From Flavobacteriaceae bacterium (lineage in GTDB: Bacteria > Bacteroidota > Bacteroidia > Flavobacteriales > Flavobacteriaceae), in assembly GCA_030835845.1 (NCBI GenBank), contig JAUROD010000009.1:1-38410 (forward strand): a stretch of 38,410 nucleotides of DNA, written 5' to 3'. A model generated the notes under the pieces. It did no database searches. It saw nothing but the letters and a program-made list of their open reading frames with translations, and was not told the DNA's origin. A program made the translations under genes and the position numbers. Shown piece by piece: positions 18,234 to 28,763 of the stretch. How positions within the stretch are numbered: position 1 is the stretch's first letter; each line of letters opens with the position of its first letter.

Positions 18234-19652
18234 CTAATCAAGGCTTGGTGGCCCAGGAAGAATTCTTGGGTCATAGGTTGGATTTGTTTTGTTTTCTTTG
18301 AAGTCTTTTTTGACCTCTTCAACCAATTTTGGATTGGTGTATAAATCAGCCATAGTCATTGCAAGTGCTTTAGACGCATAGACCAATCCTTTGTGTCCAA
18401 TTGACATTCCAGTACAAGCAACAACTGCCCATGAGTGCCAAGGACCTCCACTTGCCGCTACGGTTGCTGACATTCGTATGGTAGGAACAACTTGACTTAC
18501 ATCACCCACATCAGTCGAACCTCCCTGAGCTGGAAGTGTTTCGCTCAATGGGTGGACACTTCCATCAATACCTTTCAATGGACTTCCTGTTTCTTGTAAA
18601 ATCGTATTGGCATAGGTAACTTCTTCTGCAGTGTAGGAAATTTCTCCCAAAGCCTCTAGGTTTTTTTGCAATGCCTCTGCCCCTGTTCTATTGACCTGAA
18701 TTTCATAAATTCCTGAAATCAGTTTCGTTTCAAAAGTTGTTCCAGTCATCAGTGCTGCTCCTTTGGCAATGTTCAAGGCGCGTTCGTACAATACATCTAC
18801 ATTTGCACGATCGTTTTCACGTAAACGAGTCCATATTTGAGCATAATCTGGAACCACATTAACGACATCTCCTGCTTTTTCAATTTGATAATGAATCCGT
18901 GAAGTCGGTTTTATGTGTTCTCTGTAATAATTTAATCCTGTGGTATAAAGTTCCATTGCATCAACTGCACTTTTCCCATTCCACGGATCAGAAGACGCAT
19001 GAGATGTACTTCCAGAAAACATAACGCGAAAGTCAACAAGTGCTTTACTACTTTGTGTCCCTGCTTCAATTTTGTCTCCTGGATGCCAATCCATACAAAC
19101 GTCTAAGTTGTCAAAAAGCCCCTCACGAACCATCCATACCTTGGCAAAGATGGTTTCTTCAGCCGGTGTTCCATAAAAAACAACTGTCCCTTTTAGATTT
19201 CCTTTTTCAATTTGCTCTTTAATTGCTACTGCAGCGCCAAGGCTTGCTGTTCCAAAAATATTATGTCCACACCCATGCCCTGCTGCACCCTCAATACGTG
19301 CTTCTCGAGTCGGTTGTCGCTTTTGAGAAATTCCAGCATTTGCATCAAATTCTCCTAGTATTCCAATGACTGGTTTTCCTTCACCAAAAGTAGCGGTAAA
19401 AGCAGTTGGAATTCCAGCAACTCCTTCCTCTACAGTAAACCCATTTTCACGTGCATAATCCATCAATTGTTTCGATGATTTATATTCAACCAAAGAGGTT
19501 TCCGCAGCTTCCCAAATAGCATCACTAGTTTGGATAAGTTGCTCCTTTTGTGTTTCCACAGAAGCTTGAATTTCTTTCTTGATTTTTTTAATATTTTGTG
19601 CCGCAACAAAACTTGTACTAATCATCAAAATGGAAAGCAAAAAATTTTTCAT
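18234..19652 (-). CDS. Secreted M20-family amidohydrolase (AbgB-like)
   Basis: This 472-aa protein has a signal peptide (MKNFLLSILMISTSFVAAQ). The M20 peptidase fold shows ILGEFDANAGISQ, the metal motif GAAGHGCGHN, YGTPAEET with the catalytic Glu, and DWHPGDK. The lid domain lies around residues 200-310. The organisation resembles AbgB, which cleaves p-aminobenzoyl-glutamate, and related aminoacylase-type enzymes; the substrate here is unknown. It is the first gene of a two-gene minus-strand operon with the M24 peptidase, suggesting joint periplasmic processing of peptides or N-acyl amino acids. The 176-bp gap before the next gene upstream contains a near-match -7 box (TAAAATTTG) on the minus strand. 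Confidence 0.87.
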   Translation of the reverse strand: MKNFLLSILMISTSFVAAQNIKKIKKEIQASVETQKEQLIQTSDAIWEAAETSLVEYKSSKQLMDYARENGFTVEEGVAGIPTAFTATFGEGKPVIGILGEFDANAGISQKRQPTREARIEGAAGHGCGHNIFGTASLGAAVAIKEQIEKGNLKGTVVFYGTPAEETIFAKVWMVREGLFDNLDVCMDWHPGDKIEAGTQSSKALVDFRVMFSGSTSHASSDPWNGKSAVDAMELYTTGLNYYREHIKPTSRIHYQIEKAGDVVNVVPDYAQIWTRLRENDRANVDVLYERALNIAKGAALMTGTTFETKLISGIYEIQVNRTGAEALQKNLEALGEISYTAEEVTYANTILQETGSPLKGIDGSVHPLSETLPAQGGSTDVGDVSQVVPTIRMSATVAASGGPWHSWAVVACTGMSIGHKGLVYASKALAMTMADLYTNPKLVEEVKKDFKENKTNPTYDPRILPGPPSLD

Positions 19653-19828
19653 AAATTATGTTTTATTAGCTAAATGTACAAATTTTAATTATTCATTTTT
19701 TGGAGAACCAATTTCATTCGAGATAGCTTAGAATTTAGGTGAACGTGTTAGGCTCGTAAAACCCACAAATCGAATTGGTCTGTCCGAATTTTTTGTACAT
19801 TACATTGTAATTACAAAATATACAACCG

Positions 19829-22800
19829 ATGTTTACGAAACGTTTTTCACTCGTCCCCCTTGTCCTTATTCTATTTCTCTCTTTTTCAACAAGCGTTGAA
19901 GCTCAAAGAAAAAAGAAAAAGGTTGCACCTACAAGTCCAGATAATTCCTTGTATTCCTCATTAGAATACCGTGAGATTGGTCCTTTTCGTGGAGGTCGAT
20001 CAGCTGCAGTAACTGGGGTTCCGGGTCAACCCAATTTATTTTACTTTGGTGCAACTGGTGGAGGAGTTTGGAAAACAGAAGATGGTGGAAAAACCTATGC
20101 AAATATTTCAGATGGATACTTTGGTGGAAGTGTTGGATCGGTTGCTGTAGCTAAAAGTGACCCTAATGTGATTTATGTTGGAGGTGGAGAAGTTACAGTC
20201 CGTGGAAATGTCTCTTCTGGATACGGTGTTTGGAAATCAGAAGATGCCGGAAAAACTTGGCTATTTGCTGGACTACCAAAATCACGTCACATTCCTCGTA
20301 TGGTAATCGATCCTGATAATTCAGATATTGTATATGCTGCTGTACTTGGTGATATTTATAAACCTACCTCAGAACGAGGAGTATACAAAAGTATTGACGG
20401 AGGTAAAACATGGAAAAAAGTACTCTTTTCAAACGCACAATCTGGAGCAGTTGAATTGGTCATGGATCCCACCAATCCAAGAAATTTATATGCATCTACA
20501 TGGAGGCTTCAACGTACCCCTTATAGTTTAAGTAGTGGAGGTGAAGGATCTGATTTGTGGAAAAGTACCGACCGTGGTGAAACATGGGAAAAAATTAGTG
20601 ACAATCCAGGATTTGCTCCTGGTGTTCTTGGGATCATAGGAGTCACTGTCTCTCCCGTAAACGCAGAACGTGTTTGGGCGATTGTCGAAAATAAAGAAAA
20701 AGGAGGAGTCTATCGTTCCGATGATGCTGGAGCTACATGGCAGCATATCAATGATAGTCGTGCATTGCGTCAACGAGCATGGTATTACAGTAAAATCTAT
20801 GCCGATACACAAGATGTTGATGGAGTTTATGTCATGAACGTGTCCTATCATCACTCTACTGACGGAGGAAAAAACTTTAGCTCTCATAGAGCTCCCCATG
20901 GAGATCATCACGATTTGTGGATTGCGCCTGAAGACAATCAGCGCATGATTATTGCAGATGATGGAGGAGCACAAGTTTCCTATGATGGAGGAGCTACTTG
21001 GAGTACCTACCACAACCAACCAACTGCTCAGTTTTATCGTGTGACAACTGACAACGCATTTCCTTATCGTATTTATGTAGCACAACAAGACAATTCAACG
21101 ATACGCGTTCAACATAGAAGTTTTGGAAATTCAATCAATGAAGACAATTGGGAAGCAACAGCAGGAGGTGAATCTGCTCACATCGCAGTTGATCCGCTTA
21201 ATAATGATATTGTTTATGGAGGAAGTTACGGAGGTTATTTAACTCGTGTAAATCACGATACCAATAGCGAAAGAGGAATAAATGTATGGCCAGACAACCC
21301 AATGGGATATGGTGCAGAAGGAATGAAATATCGCTTTCAGTGGAACTTTCCTATCATCTTTAGTCGTCATAATCCAAAAAAACTTTATACCTTCTCGAAT
21401 CAAGTACACCTAAGTGAAAACGAAGGACAAAGCTGGGAAATCGTAAGTCCTGACCTTACGCGAAATGACCCTAGCCGTCTTAAATCTTCAGGAGGTCCAA
21501 TTACACAAGACAATACGGGAGTAGAATACTACTGTACTATTTTTGCTGCCGATGAATCACCCTTACAAGAGGGGTTGATGTGGGTTGGAAGTGACGATGG
21601 ACTAATTCATCTAACCAAAGACGGAGGACAAAATTGGGAAAATGTTACCCCAAAAGGTATGCCTGAGTGGATGATGATTAATAGTGTTGATCCATCTCCT
21701 TTTGATCCAGCAACATGCTATGTTGCAGGAACACGATACAAATTGGGTGACTTTACTCCCTATCTCTACAAAACAACTGATTATGGTCAAACATGGTCAT
21801 TGATTACAAAGGGAATTTCCTCCGAACACTTTACTCGCGTTGTTCGTGCTGATCCTGCTCAAAAAGGATTGCTTTATGCAGGAACTGAAACAGGTATGTA
21901 TATTTCTTTTAATGATGGTATGAATTGGGAGGCATTTCAACAAAATCTACCAATTGTTCCAATTACTGATTTAACGATCAAAGACAACAGCTTGATTGTT
22001 GCTACACAAGGAAGAAGTCTTTGGATGATTGATGATCTAACCGTACTTCACCAATTGTCAAATGCAAAATCCGATACTGCAAATCTCTATACTCCAAAAC
22101 CCTCTTATCGTATGCCAGGACGAGGTGGACGAAGCTCATTAACTGAAGGAACAAACCTTCCAAATGGAGTTGTTGTCCATTACTATATTCCCAACTTTAC
22201 GGAGGAAGATGAGGTGAGTTTGAGTTTTTACCAAAGTGATGGAACACCAATCAAAACCTTTAGCTCAACGGGTGAAAAAGATAAGTTAAGTGTTAAATCA
22301 GGTGGAAATCAATTTGTTTGGGACATGCTTTATGACGGTCCAGAACGAGTTAAAGGAATGATTCTTTGGAGTGCTTCTCTACGAGGAGCAAAAGCAGTTC
22401 CTGGAGATTATACCGTAAAATTGACACACAATGGAGTGGAGCAAACACAAACATTTAATATTTTAAGGAGTCCCGTAGCGGAATCTTCTTTAGCTGAAAT
22501 GCAAACACAATTTGAATTTGTCAATGAGGTAAATCAAACAATTGATAAAGCCCATAAAGCGATCAAAAAAATTCGTTCAGTAAATAAAAAGTTAAACGAA
22601 TTTCAGTCTGCTTTTAAAGACAATGAAGATGCGGCTGAGCTTCGAATAAAAGCCAAAGAGTTAGTGACTTCACTAGGGGATATTGAAAAAGCTTTATACC
22701 AGACACAAAATAGAAGCAATCAAGATCCACTGAATTTTCCTATTCGACTCACAAATAAATTAGGTCATATCAATAATCTTGTGATGAGAGATGATTTCCC

Positions 22801-22948
22801 TCCAACGGCACAAGATGTTGTTGTTAAAAACGAGCTTACTGAAGCCATTAACAAACAACTTACTGCCTATGAAAAATTGATGTCCGAAGATGTTGATGCA
22901 TTTAATACGGCATTCAAGGAACTGAAACTAGATTACCTTTTAGATTAA
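19829..22948 (+). CDS. Large secreted BNR/VPS10 (sortilin-like) repeat protein
   Basis: This 1039-aa protein has a signal peptide (cleavage near STSVEAQ). Residues about 45-740 form beta-propellers with at least eight Asp-box (BNR) turns of the pattern S/T-x-D-x-G-x-T-W: SEDAGKTW, SIDGGKTW, STDRGETW, SDDAGATW, SYDGGATW, TKDGGQNW, TTDYGQTW and SFNDGMNW. A beta-sandwich follows (about 770-880), and the tail (about 890-1039) is a charged helical region, probably coiled coil. Such proteins are widespread in Bacteroidota and usually labelled glycosyl hydrolase, but Asp boxes alone do not prove catalysis. Function unknown. A bidirectional terminator follows. Confidence 0.88.
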   Translation: MFTKRFSLVPLVLILFLSFSTSVEAQRKKKKVAPTSPDNSLYSSLEYREIGPFRGGRSAAVTGVPGQPNLFYFGATGGGVWKTEDGGKTYANISDGYFGGSVGSVAVAKSDPNVIYVGGGEVTVRGNVSSGYGVWKSEDAGKTWLFAGLPKSRHIPRMVIDPDNSDIVYAAVLGDIYKPTSERGVYKSIDGGKTWKKVLFSNAQSGAVELVMDPTNPRNLYASTWRLQRTPYSLSSGGEGSDLWKSTDRGETWEKISDNPGFAPGVLGIIGVTVSPVNAERVWAIVENKEKGGVYRSDDAGATWQHINDSRALRQRAWYYSKIYADTQDVDGVYVMNVSYHHSTDGGKNFSSHRAPHGDHHDLWIAPEDNQRMIIADDGGAQVSYDGGATWSTYHNQPTAQFYRVTTDNAFPYRIYVAQQDNSTIRVQHRSFGNSINEDNWEATAGGESAHIAVDPLNNDIVYGGSYGGYLTRVNHDTNSERGINVWPDNPMGYGAEGMKYRFQWNFPIIFSRHNPKKLYTFSNQVHLSENEGQSWEIVSPDLTRNDPSRLKSSGGPITQDNTGVEYYCTIFAADESPLQEGLMWVGSDDGLIHLTKDGGQNWENVTPKGMPEWMMINSVDPSPFDPATCYVAGTRYKLGDFTPYLYKTTDYGQTWSLITKGISSEHFTRVVRADPAQKGLLYAGTETGMYISFNDGMNWEAFQQNLPIVPITDLTIKDNSLIVATQGRSLWMIDDLTVLHQLSNAKSDTANLYTPKPSYRMPGRGGRSSLTEGTNLPNGVVVHYYIPNFTEEDEVSLSFYQSDGTPIKTFSSTGEKDKLSVKSGGNQFVWDMLYDGPERVKGMILWSASLRGAKAVPGDYTVKLTHNGVEQTQTFNILRSPVAESSLAEMQTQFEFVNEVNQTIDKAHKAIKKIRSVNKKLNEFQSAFKDNEDAAELRIKAKELVTSLGDIEKALYQTQNRSNQDPLNFPIRLTNKLGHINNLVMRDDFPPTAQDVVVKNELTEAINKQLTAYEKLMSEDVDAFNTAFKELKLDYLLD

Positions 22949-22952
22949 GTAG

Positions 22953-22980
22953 AAAAACCCTGCAATAGCGGGGTTTTTTT
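22953..22980. terminator. Bidirectional terminator between convergent genes
   Basis: The hairpin CCCTGC-AATA-GCGGGG is flanked by an A-run on the left and eight Ts on the right, so it can stop both the BNR gene (plus) and the SOUL gene (minus). Its right flank reaches the SOUL stop codon. Confidence 0.8.
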
Positions 22981-23519
22981 TAATACGCTATTTCAACTAA
23001 AATCTCGTTCCGACGATTATAAAATTTATAGGGAGCATCGTAAGACAGTAAAATAGGTTCACCAATAACCTCCACATTTTCTGCTTTTAATACACTCATC
23101 AAACGTATTGTATTTGATTCAACTTTTGATGAATTGCTATATCCTCCAAACCTAATAGCTGCAAAATGTGCTGCCTTACTCGTATATACCTTGACATCTT
23201 CTTGAAGGGGTTGAGGTGCATTAGAATTTACAAATTTGGAGGGAAGAACAAATTCCATACGCTGCTTCTCTTTTGAGTTTTGCATATAGACAGGAGTTGT
23301 CATTGCAATTTTTTCTGACTCTGAGTTTTTTCCTGAAATATATTGAAATAGTGCATTGAAATTTGAATTTGAACGAAGGGAACCCTCGACACTTACTTTT
23401 GTTGCTGGTGGATAAAAACGTATTTCAACATTATCAACGGTTGAAATTACTCTATATGGCTGAGATTCGTATGTTTGCATAAAGACAATAAATAAAGTGG
23501 AAAGAATATAGTTTTTCAT
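22980..23519 (-). CDS. SOUL-family heme-binding-like protein
   Basis: This 179-aa protein starts with a signal peptide of about 18 residues. The SOUL fold is shown by VEIRFYPPATKVSVEG, the loop KIAMTTPVYMQ (the conserved MTTPV core) and AAIRFGGYSNSSKVE near residue 125, ending in LSYDAPYKFYNRRNEI. SOUL/HBP proteins bind heme or tetrapyrroles, but heme ligation is not universal in bacteria. Its start is only 23 bp from the divergent nuclease start, so the two promoters must overlap one another or the coding ends. Confidence 0.85.
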   Translation of the reverse strand: MKNYILSTLFIVFMQTYESQPYRVISTVDNVEIRFYPPATKVSVEGSLRSNSNFNALFQYISGKNSESEKIAMTTPVYMQNSKEKQRMEFVLPSKFVNSNAPQPLQEDVKVYTSKAAHFAAIRFGGYSNSSKVESNTIRLMSVLKAENVEVIGEPILLSYDAPYKFYNRRNEILVEIAY

Positions 23520-23542
23520 TTTTTTTTAAGCAAGATAATAAA

Positions 23543-24190
23543 ATGTATGCCCTTATGTTTTTTTACCACAATATAAAAAGAACCCTCCTACTGAGCTTAA
23601 TCGCTTTTTCGATTAGCTTTTCCTATGCTCAAGAACACCACCACCGAACTGATTTAAAAAATCAACGAATAATTCAAAGCTCTATTTTTTTGGTTTCCTA
23701 CAACGAAGTTTATGAACAGCCCAATTGGATGAGGTATCACGTTAGGGATATTAAAAAAAAATTCGATAGAAAAGGAATGCGATTTTATACTGTTGATAGT
23801 GTCCATACATCCGATGATCATGATTATTATAAAAACCCATGGGATAAAGGTCATATTGCCCCCGCTGCTGCGTTTACAGATTCGCATGAAAATCTATATG
23901 CTACTTTTTCCTACCTAAACTGTACACTTCAAAAAGATCGATTAAACCAAGGTGCATGGGCAGCTTTGGAACGAGAAGTAAGAGCACTTGCACAAGTTTA
24001 CGGGCCTATTGAAGTGGAGGTCGTAGTTGACTTTAAACCCGGACACCAAATACTTGAAACGGGCGCACATATTCCTTCAGGGTTTTGGAAAACACTGTGT
24101 TATTCCAATGGAATAGAACGATGCTTTTATTTTCCAAATGAAGACCCTACAAACGATTGGGAGGGCTATGAAGTTTTTTGTGTGAACTGA
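23543..24190 (+). CDS. Secreted DNA/RNA non-specific endonuclease (NUC1 family)
   Basis: This 215-aa protein carries a signal peptide (cleavage near ISFSYAQ, about residue 30). The beta-beta-alpha-metal active site is DKGHIAPAAAF, with His104 as general base (the usual DRGH has Lys here), and the metal-site Asn lies in LNCTLQKDRLNQGAW. It likely degrades extracellular nucleic acids for nutrients, an inference from family. ATG at 23555 is an alternative start that keeps the signal peptide and leaves more room for a promoter in the cramped divergent region. It converges with the DUF1295 gene with one base between them. Confidence 0.87.
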   Translation: MYALMFFYHNIKRTLLLSLIAFSISFSYAQEHHHRTDLKNQRIIQSSIFLVSYNEVYEQPNWMRYHVRDIKKKFDRKGMRFYTVDSVHTSDDHDYYKNPWDKGHIAPAAAFTDSHENLYATFSYLNCTLQKDRLNQGAWAALEREVRALAQVYGPIEVEVVVDFKPGHQILETGAHIPSGFWKTLCYSNGIERCFYFPNEDPTNDWEGYEVFCVN

Positions 24191-24191
24191 A

Positions 24192-25055
24192 TTAAATGAG
24201 TTTTGGAAAAAATATAGGAGTACGCTTTTTATACGCTAAATAATCTGGATTATTCCCCCATTTTTTATCTGCTCGCATTTCCAATAAATTTACACCACTC
24301 ACCTTATTCAACAGCCAATACACAAAAATTGGTGTAATTAAAGCAGCCCATTGCGACCCTTCTAAAACAGGAAATGCAATAAGTGTTATTCCAGTCCAAA
24401 GAACAAATTCACCCACATAGTTAGGATGTCTCGACTGTTTCCAAACACCCGTTTGAATAAATTTTCCAGCATTGGCTGAGTCTTTATTAAATGCTGTTTT
24501 TTGGGTATCCGCAACAACTTCATAAATCCATCCTACTAACCAAACGACTGTCCCTATCGATAAAAATGAAAGCTCACTGTTCCCTTTAGAACCCAAAACT
24601 ATAAGTGCTGGATAAGTACACATAAACACCCACAATCCTTGTAAAGTCCATGTAAGTAAAAAACGAGTGAAAGATGTTTTTAAACTATCAAAACGTCCGT
24701 CTTTTCCAACGCGCTTAACACGAGTAAATAAAAAACTACTCAATCGAATCGCCCAAATACTGATTAAAACCGTTAGTATAAGCGATCGAATATCCCACGA
24801 TCCAAAAATTTCTTGATGGCGATATGCCATAAAGGCTGTCGTTGACAAATAGGTCAATCCACCTGTAAGGTCATAAAAATGTTCTGTTTGCGCTATATAT
24901 GAAGGTAAAAAAACGACTAACTGAATTCCAAAAATCAAAAGAGCAGCTTCAAAAAGAAGGTTGTTGTCCTCTGATGAATTTCCCATTATACAAAGGAAAT
25001 AAACCACTGCTAAAATGAGTAGAATAAAAACTATTCGTAAGAGTATGTTCTTCAT
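24192..25055 (-). CDS. DUF1295 membrane protein (steroid 5-alpha-reductase/ICMT-like)
   Basis: This 287-aa polytopic membrane protein has about seven helices. The C-terminal signature WKQSRHPNYVGEFVLW and the closing NPDYLAYKKRTPIFFP are characteristic of DUF1295, which shares the NADPH- or SAM-binding C-terminal fold of steroid reductases and isoprenylcysteine methyltransferases. The reaction is unknown. It is divergent from the GNAT gene. Confidence 0.88.
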   Translation of the reverse strand: MKNILLRIVFILLILAVVYFLCIMGNSSEDNNLLFEAALLIFGIQLVVFLPSYIAQTEHFYDLTGGLTYLSTTAFMAYRHQEIFGSWDIRSLILTVLISIWAIRLSSFLFTRVKRVGKDGRFDSLKTSFTRFLLTWTLQGLWVFMCTYPALIVLGSKGNSELSFLSIGTVVWLVGWIYEVVADTQKTAFNKDSANAGKFIQTGVWKQSRHPNYVGEFVLWTGITLIAFPVLEGSQWAALITPIFVYWLLNKVSGVNLLEMRADKKWGNNPDYLAYKKRTPIFFPKLI

Positions 25056-25062
25056 GATTATG

Positions 25063-25070
25063 TATTTTTG
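25063..25070 (+). promoter_or_regulatory. Bacteroidota -7 box (TATTTTTG) for the acetyltransferase gene
   Basis: Exact TAnnTTTG match in the 45-bp divergent gap. It overlaps the TTG at 25068 that would otherwise be a start, which supports initiating the acetyltransferase at the ATG at 25101. Confidence 0.5.
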
Positions 25071-25100
25071 GTCAAGATAGGGAAAATAAATCCACCAATT

Positions 25101-25601
25101 ATGATTCGAAAAGCGCAGCCTAAAGATATTCCAAAAATGAAAAAAATTACGGAAGCTTGTGCTTCACATATGATTTCTCAAGGAATTTTTCAATGGAATG
25201 AAAACTATCCATCGTTAGAGGTTTTTGAAAAAGATGTAGCAAATGAAACCGTTTATGTCTATGAAATTCAGGATATTGTTGTTGGGTGTGTCATGTTTTC
25301 CTTTGAAAAGGATTCTTTTTACAACAATATAGATTGGTTGACCCCAGATAAAAAAAATCTATACGTACACCGTCTTGCTGTCCATCCGAAGGAACAAGGA
25401 AAAGGGATCGCACGTAAATTGATGGATTTTGGTGAAGCATTTGCAAAAGAGTCAAATTGTCTTTCGATTCGATTGGACACATTCAGTAAAAATTCACGTA
25501 ATAATAAATTTTATAAAGCACGTGGATATTCTCAGGTAGGGGAAGTTTTTTTTAATCAAAAGAGCGGATTTCCTTTTTACTGCTTTGAAAAACTATGCTA
25601 A
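25101..25601 (+). CDS. GNAT-family N-acetyltransferase
   Basis: The start is ATG at 25101 (MIRKAQPKDIPKMKKITEAC); an upstream TTG lies inside the -7 box. The 166-aa protein has the GNAT fold: strand-helix N-terminus, VHRLAVHPKEQGKGIARKLM with the acetyl-CoA Q-x-x-G-x-G/A loop (QGKGIA), and a C-terminal FYKARGYSQVGE. The acceptor substrate is unknown. A terminator follows directly. Confidence 0.9.
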   Translation: MIRKAQPKDIPKMKKITEACASHMISQGIFQWNENYPSLEVFEKDVANETVYVYEIQDIVVGCVMFSFEKDSFYNNIDWLTPDKKNLYVHRLAVHPKEQGKGIARKLMDFGEAFAKESNCLSIRLDTFSKNSRNNKFYKARGYSQVGEVFFNQKSGFPFYCFEKLC

Positions 25602-25602
25602 C

Positions 25603-25636
25603 AAAAAAACCTCCACGACTCATAGGGAGGTTTTTA
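25603..25636 (+). terminator. Rho-independent terminator after the GNAT gene
   Basis: Stem AAAACCTCC / GGAGGTTTT closes a roughly 11-base loop, followed by more Ts. The gap after it, to 25803, is AT-rich and shows no gene. Confidence 0.75.
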
Positions 25637-25803
25637 TTGACAAATTCATGTATGAGAGATGAATTGGTCTATGGTTATCTTTAATTATATACTTGTAAAA
25701 AGCAAGTATGTTAATTTTGATTTAAAACTAATAAAATATTTTTAAAACAGCGTAAATTAAATGTTAAATATTGGTTATTTCTTTTTATTTAAACTCTTTT
25801 TAA

Positions 25804-25811
25804 TAATTTTG
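25804..25811 (+). promoter_or_regulatory. Bacteroidota -7 box (TAATTTTG) for the HxlR gene
   Basis: Exact TAnnTTTG match ending 12 bases before the HxlR start codon, so the transcript would have a very short leader. The nearest TTG upstream is too far (about 30 bp) to be an ideal -33 box. Confidence 0.45.
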
Positions 25812-25823
25812 AAAAAAAACTAG

Positions 25824-26264
25824 ATGTATAGAAGCGGTTGCCCTCTATCGAATGCCTTAGACTTAATTGGAGACAAATGGTCTTTAATCGTAATTCGTGA
25901 TATGTTTTTAGAACGAACCACTTTCAAAGAATTTTTATCTGGCCCTGAAAAAATTGCATCAAATATTTTGTCTAACAGGCTCAAGCTTTTAAAAGACTAT
26001 CACCTAATAAGCTTTGTATTTACAGAAGGAAATAAAAAAGTAAAGCATTACTATTTGACAGAAAAAGGAATCGATCTTTATCCATCAATGCTCGAAATAA
26101 TGCTTTGGTCAAAACGTAATCTTGGAAAAGAATTTAATGATGTTGCCACTAAATGGTTTGATAAAATTGAGGGTAAAACCAACAAGGCAGTTATAAAGAA
26201 GCAAATAATTGACTACCGTCAACACAAGGAAAAACTTCTAGAAATTGCCGATAAGGCTGCTTAA
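25824..26264 (+). CDS. HxlR-family winged-helix transcriptional regulator
   Basis: This 146-aa protein has the HxlR signature at its N-terminus: CPLSNALDLIGDKWSLIVIRDM with the conserved Cys6, then FKEFLSGPEKIASNILSNRLK (recognition helix) and YYLTEKGIDLYP. HxlR regulators such as YodB, HypR and HxlR sense electrophiles, aldehydes or quinones, often through the N-terminal Cys. It is followed after 93 bp by a 2,4-dienoyl-CoA-reductase-type flavoenzyme and the cupin/SDR genes, so control of these genes is a reasonable inference. Confidence 0.9.
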   Translation: MYRSGCPLSNALDLIGDKWSLIVIRDMFLERTTFKEFLSGPEKIASNILSNRLKLLKDYHLISFVFTEGNKKVKHYYLTEKGIDLYPSMLEIMLWSKRNLGKEFNDVATKWFDKIEGKTNKAVIKKQIIDYRQHKEKLLEIADKAA

Positions 26265-26345
26265 TTAAATTCGAGATTAATTTTATTTCCCTCCAAGGCA
26301 TTGGAAAAAAAGGGAGAAATATTGTAGTTTTAACTAAATTGTTAG

Positions 26346-28397
<2,052 letters not shown>

Positions 28398-28426
28398 TTC
28401 TACTTTAACCCTCTACGCAATTATTG

Positions 28427-28434
28427 TATTTTTG
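28427..28434 (+). promoter_or_regulatory. Bacteroidota -7 box (TATTTTTG) before the cupin gene
   Basis: Exact TAnnTTTG match ending 17 bases before the cupin ATG, in the 54-bp gap after the reductase gene. It suggests the cupin-SDR pair can be transcribed separately. Confidence 0.5.
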
Positions 28435-28451
28435 AAAATAAATTCGAACGT

Positions 28452-28763
28452 ATGTATTTAGATCAAATTCCATCAAATGAAATTATGCCTGGATACCACG
28501 GAAAAATGGTCCATGGTGAAAAAATGAGCTGGGTATTTTGGACCGTTGAAAACGGTGCAGAAGTACCCGAACACCATCATCCTCATGAACAAATCATGCA
28601 TGTTGTAGATGGTGAATTTGAATTTACACTTAATGGAAATACAGCCGTTTATACTGCTGGAGCAGTCGTTTATATTCCATCACACGCTCCACACTCTGGA
28701 AAAGCACTAACTCCTTGTCAATTGATGGATGTTTTTAGTCCTGTTAGAGAAGAATATAAATAA
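28452..28763 (+). CDS. Small single-domain cupin protein
   Basis: This 103-aa protein is one cupin barrel. Metal-ligand motif 1 is PEHHHPHEQIMHVVDGEFEF, and motif 2 contains VVYIPSHAPHSGKA with a His. It lacks a signal peptide, so it is cytoplasmic. Small cupins of this type can be dioxygenases, isomerases or sensors, and none can be chosen here. Its stop overlaps the SDR start by one base (TAATG), indicating co-translation with the SDR. Confidence 0.88.
   Translation: MYLDQIPSNEIMPGYHGKMVHGEKMSWVFWTVENGAEVPEHHHPHEQIMHVVDGEFEFTLNGNTAVYTAGAVVYIPSHAPHSGKALTPCQLMDVFSPVREEYK

Noticed and set aside
20528-21088. 186-aa minus-strand reading frame inside the BNR gene
   Set aside because: It is the antisense of a strongly supported repeat protein, with Cys/Ser/Ile-rich composition and no domain.
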